Origin: Phycisphaerales bacterium UBA2421
GTDB taxonomy: Bacteria; Planctomycetota; Phycisphaerae; Tepidisphaerales; Tepidisphaeraceae
Assembly: GCA_002343075.1 (NCBI GenBank)
Contig: DDRH01000025.1
Span: forward strand, 1 to 33,276
Length of the DNA: 33,276 nucleotides
Direction of reading: 5' to 3'
The position numbers and the translations under genes are program-made. Below the pieces are notes generated by a model, which saw only the letters and a list, made by a program, of their open reading frames with translations, did no database searches and was not told the origin of the DNA. Below, in pieces: positions 7,811 to 14,567 of the stretch. Within the stretch, counting starts at the first letter, position 1. Every line of letters starts with the position of its first letter.

Positions 7811-8815
7811 ATGATGGCGAAAATGTTCTATACGCTCGACGAAACAAAGTCGGCGCTTGATAAGAGTGAAGAAGAGATCAAGCAATTGGCCCGCGAAGGC
7901 CGTCTGCGCGAGTTCCGCGATGGCCCGCGACTGATGTTTAAGGCTGATCAGGTTGAGTCCTTAAAAGCCGAGATCACTGGCGGGTCGCCGCGCGATCAGG
8001 TCGATCTCTCTGCTGAGACGACCGGCCCGCTGGGCATGATTGACAGCAAGGGCGCGAGTGGGAGCGTCATCAGCCTTGCCGACACCGGTGGCCGAGGGGG
8101 CAGCAGCATCGGCATCGGTCTCGCCCCGAAGGATGACACCGCTCTGGCAGCAGACATTTCGAGCGGCAGCCTTGGAGGAGTGCCTTCTCCTGGAAAGCCG
8201 GGAAGCGGAAGCGGGCTGGCGGGATCAGCGGCGGGACGAAGTGCGATCAACGTCTTTTCACCCGACGAAGCAAGCGCCGACCCAATGGCGCAGACCAATA
8301 TCCAGTCGGGAATCAGCGATCAAATCAACATCGAAGGTGTCGGATCAGGGAGCGGCCTGCTCGACCTCACCCGCGAAAGTGATGATACAAGCCTCGGGGC
8401 CGAACTACTCGACGAAATTTCCCCCGGCGGGTCCAGCGGTAGCCGCAAGGGCATCACTGGCATCGGCGGAACTGGTTTTGGGGCCACCGGAGCCGGTGGG
8501 ACGGCCGTTGGCGGGACAGCGGCAGGAGCCTCGGGAATCGCTAATGCGCCCGTGCGCGGGCGTGGCGCGGTTGGAACCCCAATCTACGTCGAGGCCCGTG
8601 ACCCAAGCTCTGACTTCTTTGGAGGCCTTTGTCTGGGTGCAGCGGCGTTTGTGATATTTGGGTCGTTCGTGCTCGTGTCGGCAGTGCTCGGCAATAAAGC
8701 ACCGGAGGCGCTCGCCGACGCGTTCAACCAGCCGACGGTCTATCTCGCGGGCGCCGGCATTCTGGCAGCGGTCATTTTCGGATTCATCGGATTTATGTTT
8801 GGCAAGCTGCGATAG
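7811..8815 (+). CDS. HTH protein with Gly/Ser-rich linker and two C-terminal membrane helices
   Basis: This 334-residue protein begins with an excisionase/MerR-like helix-turn-helix region (about residues 5-55: MFYTLDETKSALDKSEEEIK, then REGRLREFRDGPRLMFK and DQVESL). About 200 residues of Gly/Ser/Ala-rich linker follow, with short acidic islands such as TRESDDTSLGAELLDEI. The C-terminus has two hydrophobic helices separated by a short loop (about 268-296 and 309-331). The layout suggests a DNA- or protein-binding head tethered to the inner membrane. AGGAG lies 10 bases before the first ATG. The gene is followed by two hairpins and stands alone. Targets are unknown. The HTH assignment rests on similarity of pattern; the head could instead bind protein partners. 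Confidence 0.75.
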   Translation: MMAKMFYTLDETKSALDKSEEEIKQLAREGRLREFRDGPRLMFKADQVESLKAEITGGSPRDQVDLSAETTGPLGMIDSKGASGSVISLADTGGRGGSSIGIGLAPKDDTALAADISSGSLGGVPSPGKPGSGSGLAGSAAGRSAINVFSPDEASADPMAQTNIQSGISDQINIEGVGSGSGLLDLTRESDDTSLGAELLDEISPGGSSGSRKGITGIGGTGFGATGAGGTAVGGTAAGASGIANAPVRGRGAVGTPIYVEARDPSSDFFGGLCLGAAAFVIFGSFVLVSAVLGNKAPEALADAFNQPTVYLAGAGILAAVIFGFIGFMFGKLR

Positions 8816-8915
8816 CCCAAGGGGTTACCGCGCAACGCGCCCACTATTGGGCGCTTACGATCAGGTGGATGAGACGCAGACAGAAGCTCATCAGATTTTG
8901 CGGAGGATGAGCGAC

Positions 8916-8950
8916 GAAGCCCGGGCCACAAGCGCCGGGCTTCTTTATTG
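8916..8950 (+). terminator. Intrinsic terminator of the HTH-membrane protein gene
   Basis: GAAGCCCGG at 8916-8924 pairs with CCGGGCTTC at 8935-8943 across a 10-base loop and is followed by TTTATT. A second perfect hairpin (GCGCCC 8837-8842 with GGGCGC 8849-8854) lies just upstream. The site separates this plus-strand gene from the convergent RnfD-like gene. Confidence 0.7.
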
Positions 8951-8966
8951 GGGCTTCTTCATTGGG

Positions 8967-10202
8967 CTATAAATTGCCCACTCCGCTCGGAGTGGATCGG
9001 GCGAGGCCGATCCGATCCATCAGCGGGGTAAGCAGTCCAGCCAGAATCAGGGCAACGTACGGCCCAAACTCAACGCTCACATACAATTGCAGCGCCGCGC
9101 AGACGACGCCCGCCGTCCCCGCCCAGATGACGCGCCACCGGCGGCAGAGTGGGCGAATGGACGGCGAGGTGGCAAGGAACATGGCAGCGAAAATCAACGG
9201 AGAGGCGAGCAATTCATAGTTCGCGAACGTCACGGCGACGCCCCATGTCGCCGCAGAATCTCGCCACGCAAGCCATCGCCACTGCGGTCCCTGCTCGTTG
9301 AGCAGTATTGGCACAGGCAGCACCAAGAACGCAAGAAACGCTGCGGAGATCATCACCAGCGGTATTCGGTAATCGATCAACCCGCGGTACAGCAGAAACA
9401 GCCCGCCAACTATGACGAACACGGTGCTGGCGGTGCCGATTGGCCGTGGCTCGCCTGCGACCATCAAATCTTCGATCGGAGGCAGGCGGTCGCGAATCAA
9501 GCTTTCGAGCGATAACCAGCCTCGCTCCGGTCTGTCGATGCCGGTGGTGAAGAGCGTGAGTCTGCGGGCGATGGGTTCACGCAAGTAGGCGTCGTAACCT
9601 TCGACGGATTCTTGCGAAAGCCACGGTATCTGCGGATTGATCTGAGAATCAACCGGCACACGGAGCAGATCGCCGCGCACCAGTCGATCGGGTTGCAGCA
9701 CTTGGCGTGGAACAAGGTAGGGCTGAAACATCACCACCAGCAGCAGGTGCGTCAGCAGAACCGGATGAACGCGCGCCGTCCCGCCGAGCAGCCAGCAGAG
9801 AATCGCGAGCACGATCCCCGCCGCTGGGAGAATGGGCCACGGAGATTGAAGGTCCGCGGTTGGCGACGAAGACGAAAACAGGTGGGCTGGCAGGGTCATC
9901 GCCAGCATCAGCGCTGCCACTGCCATACCGAGCACGGAGATGCGGCTGCCGCGCCGGCCAACCCGTTGCCAGACAAGTGCAGCGAGCACCGCTGTGATGA
10001 CTAACGTCGCCGCGCCCGCTGCGGCGCGCCAGCCGAATATCGCCACCCCCGCGGCGAGGGGGAACAACAACGCCACCAGTTGCATCCAGGTAATGCGGTG
10101 GTTTGAAACGCCCGACCATCCGCCGGATGCCACCTGCCACCCGGTTCGGGCATCAGGGCATGATTTTGGCAGTGATTCGTCGGCGGGTGCTGAAGCGTGC
10201 AT
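8967..10202 (-). CDS. RnfD/NqrB-like membrane subunit, divergent
   Basis: This 411-residue multi-helix membrane protein has the overall pattern of RnfD, the flavin-carrying membrane subunit of Rnf/Nqr ion-pumping oxidoreductases. The start resembles RnfD (SNHRITWMQLVALLFPLAAG). The C-terminal third matches best: FLATSPSIRPLCRRW in place of the family's ATDPVT region, then FGPYVALILAGLLTPLMDR, which mirrors the RnfD ending. The covalent-FMN motif (S/D-GAT) normally found in the periplasmic stretch is not present; that region reads VRGDLLRVPVDSQINPQIPW. It lies 46 bases downstream of the RnfC-like gene and is probably cotranscribed with it. RnfA, B, E and G are absent from the window. It may be a repurposed quinone- or electron-handling protein or a decaying one. 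Confidence 0.62.
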   Translation of the reverse strand: MHASAPADESLPKSCPDARTGWQVASGGWSGVSNHRITWMQLVALLFPLAAGVAIFGWRAAAGAATLVITAVLAALVWQRVGRRGSRISVLGMAVAALMLAMTLPAHLFSSSSPTADLQSPWPILPAAGIVLAILCWLLGGTARVHPVLLTHLLLVVMFQPYLVPRQVLQPDRLVRGDLLRVPVDSQINPQIPWLSQESVEGYDAYLREPIARRLTLFTTGIDRPERGWLSLESLIRDRLPPIEDLMVAGEPRPIGTASTVFVIVGGLFLLYRGLIDYRIPLVMISAAFLAFLVLPVPILLNEQGPQWRWLAWRDSAATWGVAVTFANYELLASPLIFAAMFLATSPSIRPLCRRWRVIWAGTAGVVCAALQLYVSVEFGPYVALILAGLLTPLMDRIGLARSTPSGVGNL

Positions 10203-10248
10203 CGATCGAGGTTGAGTCTAACCGGCGTCAGGCGACATCGGCAAATGC

Positions 10249-11280
10249 TCACATCACCCCGCGCCGCGCTCTCCCCGCCGCGGCGCGGGTTGCCTTGACC
10301 AATGGCAACCGCGACGGGCAAACGTAGTCGCATAGCCCGCATTCGATGCACAGTGACGCGCGCGAACGGTCAGCCAGCGATGCGTCACCCATTTGAACGG
10401 CCTCAAGCGCAACCATCGGTAGCACACGAGTTGGGCACACGTCGGCACACCAGTTGCACCGAGTGCAGGGGGCGGGCGTTGTGGGCGCTGTGGCGCGGCA
10501 AATGTGAAGAACCGGGGCGGCTCGGCCTGCGGTGCGGGTCAGGTCGGCTGGCTGATGCAGGATCAGCTCACCAGAAATGGCGCAATCGCCATCTTCAAGA
10601 GTGGGCAGGCGCAGGGCGTGCATCAAATCAGCGAGCATCACCTCCGGGGCGACGGCGGCGAAGGTGACTCGGCCCGTCCGGTGATCGCGGACGCACACCG
10701 GCACCGCGGATGAAACATTGCCAGACAAGAGCCGCGCGATTGTCCACGCAGCGGCGGCGTCGATCATTACCACGCCCGCATCCAGTGGCTGACGACCGGG
10801 CACAAGCTGTCGCGATAAGACCCGTGGCAGCAGCAAAGCCGGATGTAGCTGTGGGTAAGCATGATCCAACTGCACGAGCTTCATGGAGTCATCGCGGCGC
10901 CGTCCGGCGCGCCAGCCAGACGGCAGTGCGGAATCAAAGACTACGATCGATTGTGTGGCCTTCAGCACTTTGGCAACGCATTCGACGCCGAGCTGCACCT
11001 CGCGCGCAAACTGTACTGCCACGTTGGCGTTTAGCCGCGCGACGGAATCGGCGTCCAGCCCAGAACAAACTACGACATCGGCCGGTCGCGCGGCTGCCTG
11101 ATGTAACTGGCCAGAAAGGTCGGGCGAGGTCATCCGATTGATTTCAATTCCCGCCTCGCGAAGGAGTTGAATGAGCAGCGCCACCGTGAGACCCTCGCGC
11201 GACAGTGCGGCTGCGCAGGACGACTCGGGAAGTGATAAATCCGGGTCAACCCCAATTGGAATGAATGCCGCCGTCGCCAT
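10249..11280 (-). CDS. Shortened RnfC-like protein with two 4Fe-4S clusters
   Basis: The last 70 residues hold two CxxCxxCxxxCP motifs (C272, C275, C278, C282 and C311, C314, C317, C321), spaced and surrounded as in RnfC (CTRCNWCADVCPTRVLP, CIECGLCDYVCPSRLPLVK). The middle follows RnfC too: AYPQLHPALLLPRVLSRQLV and PLDAGVVMIDAAAAWTIARL. At 343 residues it is well short of usual RnfC. It lacks the N-terminal barrel-like domain and the GGAGFPT and NGAECEP motifs that form the flavin/NADH site. ATG 11280 (MATAAFIPIG) is preferred over an in-frame TTG at 11316; neither has a strong ribosome site. An electron carrier partnering the downstream RnfD-like protein is inferred. Confidence 0.7.
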   Translation of the reverse strand: MATAAFIPIGVDPDLSLPESSCAAALSREGLTVALLIQLLREAGIEINRMTSPDLSGQLHQAAARPADVVVCSGLDADSVARLNANVAVQFAREVQLGVECVAKVLKATQSIVVFDSALPSGWRAGRRRDDSMKLVQLDHAYPQLHPALLLPRVLSRQLVPGRQPLDAGVVMIDAAAAWTIARLLSGNVSSAVPVCVRDHRTGRVTFAAVAPEVMLADLMHALRLPTLEDGDCAISGELILHQPADLTRTAGRAAPVLHICRATAPTTPAPCTRCNWCADVCPTRVLPMVALEAVQMGDASLADRSRASLCIECGLCDYVCPSRLPLVKATRAAAGRARRGVM

Positions 11281-11403
11281 CTGTATAGGGGTGCCAAGTT
11301 TCGGGCTGCAGGTCAAGCGGCGGTGCGATCGTTGGGCGAATCCTGCCAGCAGTCACAACCGCTCGCCGGATCAAAATGGGGCTGGACGATCATTTTCGGA
11401 TGA

Positions 11404-11988
11404 TCAAGACGAGAGGTCGCCGCCGCCGCTGTTGATTTTTAGAACGCCTCGCTGGCGCTTCACCGCGATGATTCGGTTCTTCAGATTATCAAAAATAGGT
11501 CGCGGATTTGGCAGACTTTGAAGATTGAGCGTGCGAGTTGTTTCGTCGTGTGTATAGATGGTGATCGTCCCAACCCCTAGGATTCGATCGACCACGCTCT
11601 GGTTGAACTGGATGTCTTCAACGTGCCAAAGTTCGAGAGTGTCGATTTTCTTACTGAGCAGGCCGATCTCGCGATCGATGCGGTAGTTGCTGATGCGATA
11701 CTTGATTCGTTTCGTCTCAATGATCGGCACAGCCGCGACGATCGCTCCGATCGCTATGGAAATCGGCCATAGCCACCAGAGTTTGAAATCTTCAAAGTCG
11801 AAAATCCAGATCAGGCTTGGCAGTGCCGCGATGATAAGGCCGAAACTAATCCAGGCAGTCGTATATAGTAACTCCCCGCGGAGCATCGGGGAGCCTTGAA
11901 AGTAGATGCGTTCATCATCCCCGGTCGGGGCTACGTGGTCCGGGTCGAGGGTGGCTTCGAGCGCAGATTGTTCGAGCTTCTTTTCCAT
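11404..11988 (-). CDS. PH-domain (bPH2/YdbS-like) membrane protein
   Basis: This 194-residue protein has two closely spaced hydrophobic helices (about residues 43-62 and 70-90). A bacterial PH-like domain follows, starting at the typical TKRIKYRISNYRIDREIGLL, continuing through LELWHVEDIQFNQSVVDRILGVGTITIYT and ending with LPNPRPIFDNLKN. The family includes YdbS/YdbT proteins, which are small membrane proteins of poorly known role. The start ATG at 11988 lies one base beyond the EVE gene stop (TGACATG), so the two are likely translationally coupled. The family call is firm; the function is not. Confidence 0.85.
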   Translation of the reverse strand: MEKKLEQSALEATLDPDHVAPTGDDERIYFQGSPMLRGELLYTTAWISFGLIIAALPSLIWIFDFEDFKLWWLWPISIAIGAIVAAVPIIETKRIKYRISNYRIDREIGLLSKKIDTLELWHVEDIQFNQSVVDRILGVGTITIYTHDETTRTLNLQSLPNPRPIFDNLKNRIIAVKRQRGVLKINSGGGDLSS

Positions 11989-11989
11989 G

Positions 11990-12418
11990 TCACGCCATCT
12001 TCGCCAAAGTCAGCAGCCGTTTCCACATCTCCGCCGGTACCGGCACGACGCTCAGCCGACTGATACGCAAAAGGTCGAACCCCACAAATGCCGGATCTGC
12101 CTTGATTTGTTGGAGGGTAACCGCAACCTCCAATGGCTGTTTCGCCATGATATCCACCGCCACCAGCTTGGGATTGCCGGCCCTGGGGTCTGGATAAGGG
12201 CCTTTCACAATCTCTGCGATCCCAACACACGCTCGTTCGCTTCCGGTGTGATAAATGAGGGCTAGATCCCTCGGCTTCATTGCACGCAAGTGAATCAGCG
12301 CTGTCGCGTTGGAGATACCTGACCAGCTTGTCACCTTATCGTGTACGAGATCATGCCATGAGTATTCCGTAGGCTCTGTCTTGAGAAGCCAGAAATTGTT
12401 CTCAGTACGCTGAGGCAT
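11990..12418 (-). CDS. EVE-domain protein
   Basis: This 142-residue protein opens with WLLKTEPTEYSWHDL and continues with SWSGISNATALIHLRAMKPRDLALIYHTG, which are characteristic of EVE domains (PUA-like fold; relatives include human THYN1). EVE domains bind modified bases in DNA or RNA. The length matches single-domain members. It is the first gene of a tight minus-strand pair with the PH-domain protein; the upstream zinc peptidase ends 27 bases before this start. The nucleic-acid target in this organism is unknown, and no restriction gene is adjacent to suggest a defence role. Confidence 0.9.
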   Translation of the reverse strand: MPQRTENNFWLLKTEPTEYSWHDLVHDKVTSWSGISNATALIHLRAMKPRDLALIYHTGSERACVGIAEIVKGPYPDPRAGNPKLVAVDIMAKQPLEVAVTLQQIKADPAFVGFDLLRISRLSVVPVPAEMWKRLLTLAKMA

Positions 12419-12445
12419 GCGGATTGGGGGAAAGGATACGTCGGC

Positions 12446-13318
12446 CTACAAGTTTGGAGTGTTAAACGTGTCACCCTGATTTGGATCGCCGGATTGGAAG
12501 CCCTTGCGAAACCATCGAACGCGCTGCTCGCCGGTGCCGTGGGTGAAGCTGTCGGGGACCGCATAGCCCTGAATCTTCTTCTGAATGTTGTCGTCGCCGA
12601 TGGCGCTGGCTGCGTTGAGGGCTTCTTCCAAGTCTCCGGGCTCAAGGATGCTCTTGGTTCTTTGTGCGTGGTGTGCCCACACGCCGGCGTAGTAGTCGGC
12701 CTGCAACTCAAGACGCACAGAAAGGTCGTTGTACTGCGATTCACTGAGTTGCTGCCGCGCCGCGTGCACTTGCCCGCTGACGCCGAGCAGATTCTGAACA
12801 TGGTGCCCGACTTCGTGAGCAATGACATACGCCTGCGCGAAATCGCCCGGTGCCTGGAATCGCTGCCGCAGTTCGCGGTAGAAGCTGAGATCGATATACA
12901 CCGTCTGGTCTTCGGGGCAATAAAAAGGACCCATCTCCGCCGACCCATGCCCGCAGCGCGACCGGACCTGCCCGGTGAACAGCACGAGCTTGGGCGGCTC
13001 ATAGCGTCGGCCTGACTGCGCAAAAAGCTGGCCCCAGACATCTTCGGTGCTCTTCAGCACTGCCGAGACCATGCTTTTGAGCTCTTCCTCTTCCGGGCTG
13101 AATTGCCGCGGGGCCGACTCCCGCTGCGCGCTGGGCGCGCCTCCGCCGGCGGGAAGCTGTTGGATGACCTGCTGCGGATCGCCGCCAAGCAGGGCAATAA
13201 GGATGATGATAATGAGCATCCCGATTCCGCCGCCGCCGACCGCCATCGTTCGCCCTGAAACGGGCACGCCTCTGCGGTCCTCGACGTTGGAGCTTTGTCC
13301 CAGGTTTTTCCAGCGCAT
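12446..13318 (-). CDS. Neutral zinc metallopeptidase (YpfJ family), membrane anchored
   Basis: This 290-residue protein has a short basic head, one membrane helix (about residues 26-46, [19 protein letters not shown]), a disordered Pro/Gly/Ser linker, then a metallopeptidase domain. The zinc site reads HEVGHH (starting at residue 168), with a downstream Glu in [11 protein letters not shown] (about 204). [20 protein letters not shown] and [10 protein letters not shown] are also typical of the YpfJ family. Two cysteines (C122, C134) in the [13 protein letters not shown] segment probably form a disulfide, placing the domain outside the cytoplasm. GAGG lies four bases before the ATG. Substrates are unknown. 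Confidence 0.93.
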   Translation of the reverse strand: MRWKNLGQSSNVEDRRGVPVSGRTMAVGGGGIGMLIIIILIALLGGDPQQVIQQLPAGGGAPSAQRESAPRQFSPEEEELKSMVSAVLKSTEDVWGQLFAQSGRRYEPPKLVLFTGQVRSRCGHGSAEMGPFYCPEDQTVYIDLSFYRELRQRFQAPGDFAQAYVIAHEVGHHVQNLLGVSGQVHAARQQLSESQYNDLSVRLELQADYYAGVWAHHAQRTKSILEPGDLEEALNAASAIGDDNIQKKIQGYAVPDSFTHGTGEQRVRWFRKGFQSGDPNQGDTFNTPNL

Positions 13319-13487
13319 TGTGTGCCTCGTAATGGCTCAAACGCAGTGATCTTCACCGCTGCCGCCGGAATTGTAGCCCGATCTCTCCGATTCGGAGCAA
13401 CAGAAATCAGATCGCGCCAGCATCAAAGGTCAGAATCGGACACAAGCGGCTCTGGCACGCGACTTCGCGACGGGCCACGGCATCCCC

Positions 13488-13520
13488 AAAAGCAGAACGC
13501 CCCGGCCCAAACCGAGGCGT
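13488..13520 (-). terminator. Terminator of the tRNA-Val transcript
   Basis: On the minus strand ACGCCTCGG (520-512) pairs with CCGGGGCGT (505-497), nine pairs with one wobble, across a six-base loop, followed by TCTGCTTTTG. It begins 15 bases after the 3' end of the tRNA. Confidence 0.6.
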
Positions 13521-13535
13521 GCAACCGTTGAACAG

Positions 13536-13609
13536 TGGGCGTTAAGGGACTTGAACCCCTGACCTCACGGGTGTGATCCGTGCGCTCTAGCCAGCTGAGC
13601 TAAACGCCC
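13536..13609 (-). tRNA. tRNA-Val (anticodon CAC)
   Basis: The 74-base cloverleaf is complete. The acceptor stem is GGGCGTT/AACGCCC, the D stem GCTC/GAGC, and the anticodon stem CACGG/CCGTG around loop ATCACAC, giving anticodon CAC, which reads GTG valine codons. The T stem is AGGGG/CCCTT with loop TTCAAGT. The discriminator base is A, as in valine tRNAs. CCA is not encoded; the sequence after the discriminator is CTGTT. Confidence 0.95.
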
Positions 13610-13624
13610 ATTCTACTGCGATAA

Positions 13625-13652
13625 ACTCTATCCGATCGCGTTGGAACTGCAA
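13625..13652 (-). promoter_or_regulatory. Promoter of tRNA-Val
   Basis: The minus strand has TTGCAG (13652-13647) and TAGAGT (13630-13625) separated by 16 bases. Transcription would begin about 8-10 bases before the tRNA 5' end. The -35 box lies immediately beyond the stop of the MutT gene. Confidence 0.4.
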
Positions 13653-13653
13653 G

Positions 13654-14079
13654 TTAGCTCGCGATTTGAAGGCGAATCCGAATCTCCTCGATCAGCGGGC
13701 CATTGGCGGGGAGAAAATGGAGGGTGAGCAGGTCGGCTGGCGTGCACCAACGGAAATCAGCCACTTCGATCAGCTGCGGTTGCCCGGCAATGTGTCGGCA
13801 GAGCCAAGGGTGAAGCTCGACCTGCCGGTTCCGGTCGGGATAGTGATGATGAAACAGGGGAAGTTGCTCAATAGGTTCGACCGTGATGCCGAGTTCTTCG
13901 CGCAGTTCTCGGACGATGCAGCCTGCTGGCGTCTCGCCCGGTTCACACTTCCCCCCGGGGAACTCCCAAAACCCGCCGTAGTAGTCGTCTGCCCGACGCA
14001 GGCAGGCGAGGACGCGGGTCCGATCATCCGAAACCACGACCCCAACCCCCACGCGGAGCAGCGATGGGCCATTCTGCAT
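13654..14079 (-). CDS. mutT: MutT-type Nudix hydrolase (8-oxo-dGTP diphosphatase-like)
   Basis: This 141-residue protein carries a perfect Nudix box, G-x5-E-x7-REU-x-EE-x-GU, in GKCEPGETPAGCIVRELREE followed by LGI. It is preceded by YYGGFWEFPGG, and the C-terminal RWCTPADLLTLHFLPANGPL is typical of MutT. The family hydrolyses oxidised nucleotides such as 8-oxo-dGTP to keep them out of DNA. ATG 14079 is chosen because GGAGGA lies six bases upstream; the frame stays open to 14169 but that extension lacks family similarity. The leader contains a short hairpin (GCCACA...TGTGGC, about 14139-14155). The gene is divergent from the small RNA unit. Exact substrate preference cannot be read from sequence. 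Confidence 0.88.
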   Translation of the reverse strand: MQNGPSLLRVGVGVVVSDDRTRVLACLRRADDYYGGFWEFPGGKCEPGETPAGCIVRELREELGITVEPIEQLPLFHHHYPDRNRQVELHPWLCRHIAGQPQLIEVADFRWCTPADLLTLHFLPANGPLIEEIRIRLQIAS

Positions 14080-14170
14080 GGTTCCTCCAGATCGGGCCTT
14101 TGTGTGGTAAATGTCACGCCCGATAAAACCCGGTTTCCGCCACATGTTGTGTGGCATGCGATATGGCATA

Positions 14171-14198
14171 ACTATATGCAGAACATGATCTTACGCAA
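14171..14198 (-). promoter_or_regulatory. Promoter of the MutT-type gene
   Basis: The minus strand shows TTGCGT (14198-14193) and TATAGT (14176-14171) with a 16-base spacer. This predicts a start near 14164 and a leader of about 85 bases. It stands back to back with the small RNA promoter, 34 bases away. Confidence 0.5.
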
Positions 14199-14232
14199 CA
14201 AAAAAGATACTTTCGCCAAGCTAAAAGGTCGA

Positions 14233-14261
14233 TTGACTTGGGTAGTAGGCGGAAGTATAGT
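14233..14261 (+). promoter_or_regulatory. Strong sigma-70 type promoter of an orphan small RNA
   Basis: TTGACT at 14233-14238 and TATAGT at 14256-14261 are separated by exactly 17 bases, one mismatch each from consensus. An A-rich tract (CAACAAAAAAGA) lies further upstream as a possible UP element. The predicted start is near 14268. It is the best-matching promoter I found in the window. Confidence 0.7.
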
Positions 14262-14267
14262 CGCCCT

Positions 14268-14368
14268 GAGAACGCAGCGTGAAACTCGCCGCGTAAAACG
14301 ATCTTACGGCTTCTTGCCGTGGCGCACTTCCGGAGGTGGACAGGAGCCACCCCTCCGGAAGTTTTTTT
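14268..14368 (+). ncRNA. Predicted structured small RNA of about 100 nt, family unknown
   Basis: Between the promoter at 14233-14261 and the terminator T-run ending at 14368 there is no credible gene but three consecutive hairpins. The first is 272-279/287-294 (ACGCAGCG with CGCCGCGT, one A-C mismatch; positions relative to 14000). The second is 306-310/316-320 (ACGGC with GCCGT, loop TTCTT). The third is the terminator stem. The RNA does not show the conserved blocks of SRP RNA, RNase P, tmRNA or the TPP riboswitch, nor a PyrR-binding loop. A five-codon frame (GTG AAA CTC GCC GCG TAA) lies inside the first hairpin but is probably meaningless. It could be a trans-acting regulator, or a short leader that ends before pyrK, 200 bases downstream. 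Confidence 0.55.
14326..14368 (+). terminator. Strong intrinsic terminator of the small RNA
   Basis: Arms 14326-14336 and 14352-14362 pair perfectly over 11 bases (ACTTCCGGAGG with CCTCCGGAAGT). Three more pairs (TGG/CCA) follow above a two-base bulge, and the loop is ACAGGAG. Seven T residues follow at 14362-14368. Confidence 0.85.
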
Positions 14369-14567
14369 ATGCGCACGGATCGCACCCACTTGCGACCGCA
14401 CGGCCAGATTTCCCCATCGCGGGGGTCGCCGATGCATTTTAATCCATCACCGATCGACGTGTGATTCAATATTCTACTCGTTTCGCCGTGTCGCCTCGTT
14501 GCACGCAGTTGCAGGATCCTCACTTCACTTCACTTCGATTCTGTGAGCACATCCGTAGAATGCACTA
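14369..14567. other. Intergenic stretch before pyrK with no clear element
   Basis: These 199 bases lie between the small RNA terminator and the pyrK start. They contain a direct CACTT repeat (TCACTTCACTTCACTTCG, about 14519-14536) but no convincing promoter pair, hairpin or reading frame. The pyrK promoter should lie here if the upstream terminator is efficient. Confidence 0.35.

Noticed and set aside
14260..14280. CTGAGAACG as a TPP riboswitch core
   Set aside because: Only the CTGAGA string matches; the other conserved TPP blocks and a downstream thiamine gene are absent.
14251..14336. GGAAGT (14251-14256) could pair with ACTTCC in the terminator stem, as an antiterminator
   Set aside because: GGAAGT overlaps the spacer and -10 region of the promoter, upstream of the predicted transcript start, so it would not be in the RNA.
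13666..14442. A 258-codon plus-strand frame across the MutT gene and small RNA
   Set aside because: It is antisense to a perfect Nudix box, has no recognisable domain, and its 3' part runs through the promoter and terminator hairpins.
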